DNA from: Nocardia aurantia
GTDB taxonomy: Bacteria > Actinomycetota > Actinomycetes > Mycobacteriales > Mycobacteriaceae
Assembly (NCBI RefSeq): GCF_009604425.1
Contig: NZ_WEGI01000012.1
Location: 1-64,000, forward strand
Direction of reading: 5' to 3'
Length of the DNA stretch: 64,000 nucleotides
Part shown: positions 51,947-59,790 of the stretch, piece after piece
How the letters are laid out: the number at the start of each line of letters is the position of its first letter
Numbering within the stretch: the first letter of the stretch is position 1
Notes under the pieces: generated by a model
The model's database searches: none
Told to the model about the DNA's origin: nothing
What the model saw: the letters and a program-made list of their open reading frames with translations, nothing else
Position numbers and translations under genes: made by a program

Positions 51947-53566
51947 GTGCCGACTCACGAAGTGTTCAATCAGGTTCCGCCGATCGTCCCGTTCGACTAC
52001 TCGGACAATCCGGCGCTGCTGGCCGCGCTGCACCGCGAGGGCGCGGGCTGGGCCGAGGCCGAGGTCCGGGAGCTGGGCGTGCTGGCAGGCAGCGCCGAGG
52101 TCCAGGACTGGGGCCGGCTCGCCAACGCGTACCCGCCGGTGCTGCACACGCACGACCGGTACGGCAACCGCATCGACGAGGTGGAGTTCCACCCGTACTG
52201 GCATCGGCTGATGGAGGTCGCCGTCGGCCACGGGCTGCACGGTTCACCGTGGCTGGACGAGCGGGCGGGCGCGCACACCGCGCGCGCCGCCAAGTTCTAC
52301 ACGTGGGGGATCGCCGACGCCGGTCACATGTGCCCGATCTCGATGACCTACGCGGTGGTCCCCGCGCTGCGGCACAACCGGGAGCTGTCCGCGCGGTACG
52401 AACCGCTGCTGGGTTCGCGCAGTTACGATTTCGGCCTCCGCGAGCCGACGTCGAAAACCGGCCTGATCGCCGGTATGTCGATGACGGAGAAGCAGGGCGG
52501 CTCCGATGTGCGCGCCAACACCACCACCGCCACACCACAATCCGACGGCACCTACCGGATCGTCGGCCACAAGTGGTTCACCTCGGCGCCGATGTCGGAC
52601 CTGTTCCTGACCCTGGCCCAGGCCCCCGGCGGCCTGTCCTGCTTCCTGCTGCCGCGAGTGCTGCCCGACGGCACCCGCAATGCCCTTCGGCTGCAACGGC
52701 TCAAGGACAAGCTGGGCAACAAGTCCAACGCCTCCTCGGAGATCGAGTACGAGGACGCCGTCGGCTGGCTGGTCGGCCACGAGGGCGCGGGTGTGAAGAC
52801 CATCATCGAGATGGTGAACATGACCAGGCTCGACTGTGTGATCGGGTCGGCCACCGGCATGCGGGTCGCGGTGCGGCATGCCGCCCACCATGCCCGGCAC
52901 CGGAAGGCGTTCGGCGCCAATCTGATCGACCAACCCGCGATGCGCAACGTGATCGCCGATCTGGTCGTCGAATCGGAGGCCGCGACTGTCGCGATGATGC
53001 GCCTGGCCGGCGCCACCGACCGGGCCGCGCACGATCCGGCCGAGGCGGCGCTGCGCCGGATCGCGCTGGCGATCACCAAGTACTGGGTCTGCAAACGGGC
53101 CCCCGTGCACGCCGCCGAGGCCCTGGAATGCTTGGGCGGCAACGGTTATGTCGAGGATTCGGGCATGCCGCGACTGTTCCGGGAATCGCCACTGATGTCG
53201 ATCTGGGAGGGCTCCGGCAACGTGGCCGCCCTGGATGCCTTGCGCGCCATGGCCCGTCAGCCCGAGAGCGTGGAGGCCTACTTCGATGAGGTGTCCCGCG
53301 CCCGCGGTGGCAACCGCCATCTCGACGACGCGATCGACCGGATCGGCAAGGAGCTCACCGACCTCGGCGACATCGAGTTCCGGGCCCGCCGGGTCGTGGA
53401 GCTCATGGCCCTGGTACTCCAGGGCGCGCAACTGGTCCGCCACGGCCACGCCGCGATCGCGGATGCCTTCTGCGCCAGCCGACTCGGCGGCGACTGGGGC
53501 ATCGCCTTCGGCACCCTCCCGGCCGGCACCGACACCACCACGATCCTCGATCGGGCCCATATCTGA
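51947..53566 (+). CDS. AidB-like acyl-CoA dehydrogenase
   Basis: 539 residues, flavin-dependent acyl-CoA dehydrogenase of the AidB branch (longer than typical by about 150). N-terminal VFNQVPPIVPFDYSDNPALL is characteristic; GMSMTEKQGGSDVRANTTTA is the FAD-binding signature, KWFTSAPMSDLFL, RLKDKLGNKSNASSEI and ECLGGNGYVEDSGM follow, and SPLMSIWEGSGNVAALDALR is the C-terminal flavin region. GTG start with AGGAGG 7 nt upstream. AidB itself guards against alkylating agents; here fatty-acid dehydrogenation is more likely from the TetR/crotonase context. Confidence 0.92.
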   Translation: MPTHEVFNQVPPIVPFDYSDNPALLAALHREGAGWAEAEVRELGVLAGSAEVQDWGRLANAYPPVLHTHDRYGNRIDEVEFHPYWHRLMEVAVGHGLHGSPWLDERAGAHTARAAKFYTWGIADAGHMCPISMTYAVVPALRHNRELSARYEPLLGSRSYDFGLREPTSKTGLIAGMSMTEKQGGSDVRANTTTATPQSDGTYRIVGHKWFTSAPMSDLFLTLAQAPGGLSCFLLPRVLPDGTRNALRLQRLKDKLGNKSNASSEIEYEDAVGWLVGHEGAGVKTIIEMVNMTRLDCVIGSATGMRVAVRHAAHHARHRKAFGANLIDQPAMRNVIADLVVESEAATVAMMRLAGATDRAAHDPAEAALRRIALAITKYWVCKRAPVHAAEALECLGGNGYVEDSGMPRLFRESPLMSIWEGSGNVAALDALRAMARQPESVEAYFDEVSRARGGNRHLDDAIDRIGKELTDLGDIEFRARRVVELMALVLQGAQLVRHGHAAIADAFCASRLGGDWGIAFGTLPAGTDTTTILDRAHI

Positions 53567-53694
53567 GGCCGGTTCGGGTGGTGTGATGCCCGCAGCTGCC
53601 ATCCGGCACGGGAGTCGTCGAGCACCGGCCCGGCCGGTTGTGGTCTCGGATCGGCGGTGCGAAACGGTCGATCAGCTGCCGCGATGGCGCCGAA

Positions 53695-53786
53695 CAGCCG
53701 ACTCGGCAGCGACTGGGGGTCGCCGTCGATATCACTGCCGGTCGGCACCGACGCCATCACGAACCTCGGCCGGGGCCGACATCCGA
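53695..53786 (+). pseudogene. Degenerate duplicate of the 3' end of the acyl-CoA dehydrogenase gene
   Basis: 53695-53786 repeats 53476-53566 imperfectly. Translated, SRLGSDWGSPSISLPVGTDA mirrors the true C-terminus SRLGGDWGIAFGTLPAGTDT, followed by a diverged tail in which the stop codon is lost. It lies inside the 381-nt gap after the dehydrogenase gene. It is a remnant of a partial duplication, or of a second dehydrogenase gene replaced by recombination. Confidence 0.7.
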
Positions 53787-53947
53787 CGGTGACTCGTCGC
53801 GGGGTGCAATCGGTCTGGAGATCGTCGGTGGGCCCCGGTTGGTCGTGATGTGCGAGCCGGGTCGCCTGCCGGTCGGTGTGCTGAATCTCGTCTACCCGGG
53901 TGGTCGTGGTGCGGCTCGGCACAAGGTCGCGTGGGTTAGCGTGGCGC

Positions 53948-54241
53948 ATGGCCTACTTCGTGTTGAAGTTCGTTCCGCATCGGCCGGATTTCCCGGCCGA
54001 TCTCAGCGACGCCGAATCCTCGGTCATGAACGAGCATTTCGCGTATTGGCAGAAGCGCTTGAAGGACGGCGTGGCGGTCGTCTACGGGCCGGTGGGAGAT
54101 CCCGCCGGGGTATGGGGACTGGCGGTGGTGGAGGTCGGCGCCCACGCGGATGCCCTGGCACTGCGCGACGGTGATCCGGTCGTGGCCGGGGGCCTGGGTG
54201 TGACAGAGGTGTACCCGATGCTCAATGCTCTGGTGCGCTGA
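53948..54241 (+). CDS. YciI-like small protein
   Basis: 97 residues: MAYFVLKFVPHRPDFPADLS, MNEHFAYWQKRLKDGVAVVYGPVG, then VVEVGAHADALALRDGDPVV. The dimeric alpha+beta barrel with an H-Y-W and a GPV motif is that of YciI/DGPF-type proteins, some of which are dehydrochlorinases or sensor partners. Function unknown. No clear ribosome binding site, and possibly leaderless. Confidence 0.85.
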   Translation: MAYFVLKFVPHRPDFPADLSDAESSVMNEHFAYWQKRLKDGVAVVYGPVGDPAGVWGLAVVEVGAHADALALRDGDPVVAGGLGVTEVYPMLNALVR

Positions 54242-54446
54242 CGCATTCCGGTGCGACGGTTCGGCGTTCGCGGACATGGACGGGATCGGCTGCGGCCGCG
54301 ATCGGCATCGGCTGGCGTTCGTCGTCGGCACGATGCCGGTGTGGCACTGCTCACCGGCATCGTGCGCGCTGCTCGGGGCGGTGCGGCCGGCCCGGTGAGC
54401 AGCGACACGTACCTGTTGTCCGGCGTGGAGGTCTAGCGTCTGAATC

Positions 54447-55844
54447 ATGGCAGGTACGACGTCGTACACGCAGTTCATGGCACTTCCGGCGGAGCGATTG
54501 TGGCGGGTCCTCGGGGATCTCACGCGATGGCCGGAGTGGAATCCGGTGGTGGCCTCGGTCGACCTGCACGCACCCCCCGCGGTGGGTGTCACCGGCGACT
54601 ATGTTCCGGCCGGGCGGGTTTCGGCGATTGTCCACGAGCGGCTCGCGAAGCCGTTCGTGATCACCTCGTACGAGCCCGCCCGGGAACTGGTGATCGAACA
54701 ACCCGAACCAGCTGGGACACTGCGCATTTCGTGGACGTTGGCCGCCCGCGACGGCGGTACCGAGGTGACGCAGGCGGTCACGCTCGAGGGAGCCTCGGCG
54801 CCGATGTTCCGGCGGATCATCGGCGATCGGCTGGTGCGCGGGACCGCGCTGGGGTTCGTCCGGCTGGCCCGGCTGGCCGGTATCGAGTTGCGACCGGTGG
54901 CGCAAACGGCTGCCGGTGATCCGCTGAACGTCGTGATCGCCGGTGGCACCGGGGCTCTGGGCCGCCGGATCGCGGCGGATCTGACCTGCCGTGGGCATCG
55001 GGTGACCATCCTGACCCGGCGGGCGCATCCGGAACTGCCGTTCTTCCAAGTGTGCTGGGACGGTCGCAGTGTCGGCGACTGGGCCGAGGTGCTGCGCGGG
55101 CCGGGCCGGACGGCGGTGATCAATCTGGCCGGGAAACTGGTGGATTGCCCGCCCACCGTGCGTAATATCGACGAATTGCGCAGCAGCCGAGTCGATTCCA
55201 CGTCCGCGTTGGTCGCGGCCGCGGCGCGCCTGGAGCGGCCGATCGATTACTGGATACAGGCGAGCACCACCGCGATCTGGTCGGACATGGGGGAGGTCCG
55301 GTGCACGGAATCGACCCCGTTGCCGGTCGGCCTGCCTCAGATGACCGGGGTCGCGCAGCCGTGGGAGGCGGCCTTCGAAGGGGCGAACGCCGCGCACCGG
55401 ACGATCCTGCGCACTTCGATCGTGCTCGATCCGGAGTCGCCCGCGCTGCGCCGGTTGGCCGGGCTGACCCGGGCCGGGCTCGGTGGCCGGGTGGGCCCGG
55501 GGGATCAGTGGTTCAGCTGGATCCACGTCACGGACTGGCTGGCGCTGGTGCGTGCCGCGCTCGGGCTCGATCCCGGGATCCGGCTGCCGGACGGAGTTCT
55601 GGTGGCCGCCACGGACTTTCCCGTGCGCAACCGGGAGTTGATGGCCGCGCTCCGGCGGCATCTGCATCGGCCTCCGGCCCCGCCGACACCGGCGCCACTG
55701 CTGCGGGTCGGCGCGATCTTTTTGCGCACCGACCCGATGCTCGGGCTCACCGGCCGCCACGCCACCTCGGAAGTGTTGCCGCACACCGGCTTCCGATTCC
55801 GGTATCCGACTCTGGACGAAGCGTTCACCGATCTGCTCGGTTAG
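54447..55844 (+). CDS. SRPBCC domain fused to TIGR01777-family nucleotide-sugar epimerase-like protein
   Basis: 465 residues. Residues 1-150 form a START-like SRPBCC cavity domain (LPAERLWRVLGDLTRWPEWN) and residues 160-465 a Rossmann SDR domain of the TIGR01777 family: VVIAGGTGALGRRIAADLTC, then RTAVINLAGKLVDC, and WIQASTTAIWSD with the PQMTGVAQPWE stretch. This family (as SDR39U1/YfcH) has no well-established reaction; ligand binding by the N-terminal pocket is likely. The fusion is common in actinobacteria. Conserved C-terminal DUF1731-like piece GFRFRYPTLDEAF. Confidence 0.9.
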   Translation: MAGTTSYTQFMALPAERLWRVLGDLTRWPEWNPVVASVDLHAPPAVGVTGDYVPAGRVSAIVHERLAKPFVITSYEPARELVIEQPEPAGTLRISWTLAARDGGTEVTQAVTLEGASAPMFRRIIGDRLVRGTALGFVRLARLAGIELRPVAQTAAGDPLNVVIAGGTGALGRRIAADLTCRGHRVTILTRRAHPELPFFQVCWDGRSVGDWAEVLRGPGRTAVINLAGKLVDCPPTVRNIDELRSSRVDSTSALVAAAARLERPIDYWIQASTTAIWSDMGEVRCTESTPLPVGLPQMTGVAQPWEAAFEGANAAHRTILRTSIVLDPESPALRRLAGLTRAGLGGRVGPGDQWFSWIHVTDWLALVRAALGLDPGIRLPDGVLVAATDFPVRNRELMAALRRHLHRPPAPPTPAPLLRVGAIFLRTDPMLGLTGRHATSEVLPHTGFRFRYPTLDEAFTDLLG

Positions 55845-55862
55845 GCTGCGCTCCGTCGACGG

Positions 55863-57500
55863 TCAGCGGTTGTCGCGGTACCAGTGGATCAGGGCGTCGG
55901 TCGACGAATCGCCTTGGGAGGCGGGCTCTTCCGGTGAGGTGAGCAGCGGCTCCAGCGCCAGGGCCTGTTGCTTGCCCAGCTCCACGCCCCACTGGTCGAA
56001 GCTGTCGATGCCCCAGATCGCACCCTCCACGAACACCTGGTGCTCGTACAGGGCGATCAGCTGCCCGACCACCGACGGGGTCAGCTGCGGCGCGAGGATC
56101 GTCGTGGTGGGGCGGTTGCCGGGCATCACCTTGTGCGGCACCAGTTCCGGGGCGGTGCCCTCGGCGGCGATCTCCTCGGCGGTCTTGCCGAAGGCCAGCA
56201 CCTTGGTCTGCGCGAACAGGTTGCTCATCAGGATGTCGTGCATGCTGCCGGTGCCATCGCGGGTGGGCAGATCGTCGGTGGGACGGGCGAATCCGAGGAA
56301 ATCGGCGGGGATCAACCGGGTGCCCTGGTGCAGCAGCTGATAGAAGGCGTGCTGGCCGTTGGTGCCGGGCTCGCCCCAGAAGATCTCACCGGTGCTGGTG
56401 GTGACCGGACTGCCGTCCGCGCGAACGGATTTGCCGTTCGACTCCATCGTCAACTGCTGCAGATAGGCCGGGAAGCGCGCCAGATCGTTCGAATACGGCA
56501 GCACCGCGCGGGACTGCGCGCCGAAGAAGTTCGAGTACCAGACGCCGAGCAGGGCGAGCAGCACGGGTGCGTTCCCGTGCAGCGGCGCGGTGGCGAAATG
56601 CCGGTCCACGGCGTGCATTCCGGCGAGGAACTCGGCGAACCGCTCCTTGCCGACGACCGCCATCACCGACAGGCCGATCGCCGAATCGACCGAGTAACGG
56701 CCGCCGACCCAGTCCCAGAAGCCGAACATGTTGGCGGTGTCGATACCGAAGGCGGCCACCCGCTCGGCATTGGTGGACACCGCGACGAAATGCTTCGCCA
56801 CCGCGTCCTCGCCGAGCGCGGCGACGATCCAGCGCCGGGCGGCGGTGGCGTTGGTCAGCGTCTCCAGCGTCGAGAAGGTCTTGGAGGAGATGACGAACAG
56901 TGTCGCGGCCGGGTCGAGGCCGGCGAGTTTCGCGGTCAGATCGGCCGGGTCGATGTTCGACACGAAGCGGGCGTCGATACCCGCGTCGGCGTAGTGCCGC
57001 AACGCCTGATGGACCATCACGGGGCCCAGATCCGACCCGCCGATCCCGATGTTCACCACCGTGGTGATCCGCGCACCGGTCGCGCCGCGCCACTCGCCGG
57101 AGCGCACCGAATCGGTGAATTCGCCCATCCGGCGCAGGACTTCGTGCACCTCGGCGCCCGCGTCGGCGCCGTCGATGGTCATGGACTCGCCCGCCGGGAG
57201 CCGCAGCGCGACATGGCCGACCGCGCGGTCCTCGGAGGTGTTGATGTGGGCCCCGGCGAACATCTCGTCGCGCCGTGCGGTCACTCCGGCCGCCTCGGCC
57301 AATTCGACCAGCAGATCCAGGGTTTCACGCGTGACGCGATGCTTGCTGTAGTCGATGCGCAGGTCCGCGACCGAGACGGTCAGCTCGCGGCCGCGTTCCG
57401 GATCGGCGGCGAAGAACTCCCGCAGGTGCCGATCGGCGAGGGCGGCGTGGTGATCGCGAAGTTTCTGCCAGGCCGCCGTGGCGGTGATGTCGCTGCTCAC
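55863..57500 (-). CDS. pgi: Glucose-6-phosphate isomerase
   Basis: 545 residues, normal length. Signatures: LFVISSKTFSTLETLTNA, GFWDWVGGRYSVDSAIGLS, GGSDLGPVMVHQAL and HQGTRLIPADF with the catalytic Glu/His set. Interconverts glucose-6-phosphate and fructose-6-phosphate in glycolysis. GTG start. It is transcribed toward the TIGR01777 gene, the stops 18 nt apart. Confidence 0.96.
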   Translation of the reverse strand: MSSDITATAAWQKLRDHHAALADRHLREFFAADPERGRELTVSVADLRIDYSKHRVTRETLDLLVELAEAAGVTARRDEMFAGAHINTSEDRAVGHVALRLPAGESMTIDGADAGAEVHEVLRRMGEFTDSVRSGEWRGATGARITTVVNIGIGGSDLGPVMVHQALRHYADAGIDARFVSNIDPADLTAKLAGLDPAATLFVISSKTFSTLETLTNATAARRWIVAALGEDAVAKHFVAVSTNAERVAAFGIDTANMFGFWDWVGGRYSVDSAIGLSVMAVVGKERFAEFLAGMHAVDRHFATAPLHGNAPVLLALLGVWYSNFFGAQSRAVLPYSNDLARFPAYLQQLTMESNGKSVRADGSPVTTSTGEIFWGEPGTNGQHAFYQLLHQGTRLIPADFLGFARPTDDLPTRDGTGSMHDILMSNLFAQTKVLAFGKTAEEIAAEGTAPELVPHKVMPGNRPTTTILAPQLTPSVVGQLIALYEHQVFVEGAIWGIDSFDQWGVELGKQQALALEPLLTSPEEPASQGDSSTDALIHWYRDNR

Positions 57501-57697
57501 AAGTCCCGACCCTACCGGCGCCGGGCCCGGCGCGCAGGGACCCGCCCGGCCGGACCGGCCGGTAACCGGCGAGCTCGCGGGCCGTGGCCGGGGCCGATGC
57601 CGGGACGACATGCCGCCCTGCCGTTTCGACATGGGGCATTGCGCGCAATGGGTACTACTCGGACACCGGGCGGGGGTCGGCGGCATAGGCTGAAATC

Positions 57698-59149
57698 ATG
57701 GTGTCCGAACGCGAACTCCTCGATTCCGTACCCACGCAACTCTGGATCGGCGGGCCGGTGGATGCCACCGGCGGCGCCACCTTCGCCGTGGAGAACCCCG
57801 CCACCGGCGAGCCGATCACCCACGTGGCGGACGCCACGCCGGAGGACGCGGTGCGCGCCCTCGACGCGGCGGCGGCGGTCCAGGCCGAATGGGCCGCCAC
57901 CCCGGCCCGTGAGCGCGCCGAGATCCTGCGGGCCGTCTACGAGGCGATCGTCGCCCGTACCGAGGACTTCGCCCTGCTGATGACCCTGGAGATGGGCAAG
58001 GCGCTGCCGGAGAGCCGCAACGAGGTGCGCTACGGCGCCGAATTCTTCCGCTGGTTCAGCGAGGAGGCCGTGCGCGTCCACGGCCGGTACCAGTCCGCGC
58101 CGTCCGGCACGGGCCGCATCGTGGTCCACAAGCAGCCGGTCGGGCCGTGCCTGGCGATCACCCCGTGGAACTTCCCGCTGGCGATGGGCACTCGCAAGAT
58201 CGGGCCAGCGCTCGCGGCCGGCTGCACCATGATCGTGAAACCCGCCTCGGCGACCCCGCTGACCATGTTGCTGCTGGCCCGGCTGTGCAGCGAGGCCGGG
58301 CTGCCGGCGGGCGTGCTGTCGGTGGTCACCTCGAAGCGGTCCGGCGCGATCACCGACGCGCTGGTGCGGGATTCGCGGCTGCGCAAGCTCACCTTCACCG
58401 GCTCGACCCCGGTCGGGAAGATGCTGGTCGAGAAGTCCGCGCACAATCTGCTGCGCACCTCGATGGAACTCGGCGGCAACGCGCCGTTCGTGGTGTTCGA
58501 TGACGCCGACGTGGACGCGGCGGTGGCCGGCGCCATGCTGGCGAAACTGCGCAACGGCGGCGAGGCGTGCACCGCCGCGAACCGGTTCCACGTGCACAAC
58601 GCGGTCCGCGCCGAATTCACCGAGAAGCTGGTGACGGCGATGCAGGCGGTCAAGCTGGGCCCGGGCGCCGATCCCGAGACCACGCTCGGCCCGCTGATCA
58701 ACCAGGAGCAGCTGGACACCGTCAGCGAGCTGGTCGACGACGCCACCGCACAGGGTGCGACCGTCGCGCTCGGCGGTAAGGCGCCGGGTGGCGCCGGTTA
58801 CTACTATCCGGCCACGATCCTCACCGAGGTGCCCGCCGGCGCCCGCATCCTGCGCGAGGAGGTGTTCGGCCCGGTCGCCCCGATCGTCGGTTTCGACACC
58901 GAGGAGGAGGGCCTGGCCGCCGCCAACGACACCGAATACGGTCTGGTCGCCTACGTGTACACCCGGGACCTGAACCGCGCCCTGCGGGTCGCGGAGGGGC
59001 TGGAAAGCGGCATGGTAGGCGTCAACCGCGGCGTCATCTCCGATCCGGCCGCGCCCTTCGGCGGGGTGAAGGAGTCGGGCTTCGGCCGCGAGGGCGGCTA
59101 CGAGGGCATCGACGAGTATCTGTCCACCAAGTACATCGCCCTGCCGTAA
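57698..59149 (+). CDS. gabD: NAD(P)-dependent succinate-semialdehyde dehydrogenase
   Basis: 483 residues, aldehyde dehydrogenase superfamily. WNFPLAMGTRKIGPALAAGC binds NAD(P), FTGSTPVGKML is the GxTxxG motif, MELGGNAPFVVFDDADVD carries the catalytic Glu, NGGEACTAANRFHVH the nucleophile Cys. The set TGSTPVGK and N-G-G-E-A-C-T matches succinate-semialdehyde dehydrogenases (GABA pathway). It is followed by a strong hairpin, so is monocistronic. Start ATG 57698; GTG 57701 is possible. Confidence 0.92.
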   Translation: MVSERELLDSVPTQLWIGGPVDATGGATFAVENPATGEPITHVADATPEDAVRALDAAAAVQAEWAATPARERAEILRAVYEAIVARTEDFALLMTLEMGKALPESRNEVRYGAEFFRWFSEEAVRVHGRYQSAPSGTGRIVVHKQPVGPCLAITPWNFPLAMGTRKIGPALAAGCTMIVKPASATPLTMLLLARLCSEAGLPAGVLSVVTSKRSGAITDALVRDSRLRKLTFTGSTPVGKMLVEKSAHNLLRTSMELGGNAPFVVFDDADVDAAVAGAMLAKLRNGGEACTAANRFHVHNAVRAEFTEKLVTAMQAVKLGPGADPETTLGPLINQEQLDTVSELVDDATAQGATVALGGKAPGGAGYYYPATILTEVPAGARILREEVFGPVAPIVGFDTEEEGLAAANDTEYGLVAYVYTRDLNRALRVAEGLESGMVGVNRGVISDPAAPFGGVKESGFGREGGYEGIDEYLSTKYIALP

Positions 59150-59161
59150 TCGGGGCCGGCG

Positions 59162-59214
59162 CCGGACATACGACCGCCCCGTGGCTCGCGTGCCCGGGGC
59201 GGTCGTATGTCCGG
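59162..59214 (+). terminator. Strong hairpin terminator after gabD-type gene
   Basis: Perfect 20-bp inverted repeat (59162-59181 and 59195-59214) with a 13-nt loop, 12 nt after the stop codon. It can also serve the convergent chorismate mutase gene, whose stop lies 24 nt away. Confidence 0.85.
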
Positions 59215-59238
59215 GGGATTCCGGCTGATCGTTCGGTG

Positions 59239-59547
59239 CTAGTGGCCGAGTCGCCCGCGACCCAGTCGCAGCAGCAGCATGGCCAGCGTGTGGCCCTCCT
59301 GGCCCAACTCGCTGAAGCGCTCCAGCACCTTCATCTCGCGAGAGTGCACGAGACGCGGGCCGCCGTTGGCCATCCGGGTGCGGCCGATCAATCGCGAGAT
59401 CTCGGTGCGCCGCTTGACGGCGGCGAGGATCTCGGCATCGAGCCGGTCGATCTCCTTGCGGAGTTTGTCGATGTCCGCCTCGCTGGTGGGCAGCGACGAG
59501 TCGGACCCCGTCGCCGGTTGCTCCAGCGGTTCGGTAGAGGTGCTCAT
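59239..59547 (-). CDS. Chorismate mutase (AroQ class)
   Basis: 102 residues, all helical. IDKLRKEIDRLDAEILAAVKR supplies the N-terminal active-site Arg and Lys; RTEISRLIGRTRMANGG and HSREMKVLERFSELG complete the AroQ pocket. Converts chorismate to prephenate for Phe and Tyr synthesis; cytoplasmic type, no signal peptide. The C-terminus ends in an Arg/Leu-rich stretch as in mycobacterial Rv0948c-type enzymes, known to be activated by DAHP synthase. Confidence 0.92.
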   Translation of the reverse strand: MSTSTEPLEQPATGSDSSLPTSEADIDKLRKEIDRLDAEILAAVKRRTEISRLIGRTRMANGGPRLVHSREMKVLERFSELGQEGHTLAMLLLRLGRGRLGH

Positions 59548-59790
59548 ACTTTCTCTCCTCGTGTCAGAACTTCGATCGGCAGGCGGACGCCACCCGTTAC
59601 GACCGGTTCCTACACCGTGAAACTGACCCGGTAGGTCTCGTATTATCCCCCGTCAGTGCGCGCTCATCTGCAGGAACGGCGACCCGAATGCGTCGAGGGC
59701 CGGCCGGACAGCAGGATCTGGATGAGCGCTGGACATGTGGCCAGTCTGCCACGCGTACGTACCAATGCAAAACACTTCGCGAGTGATCGC

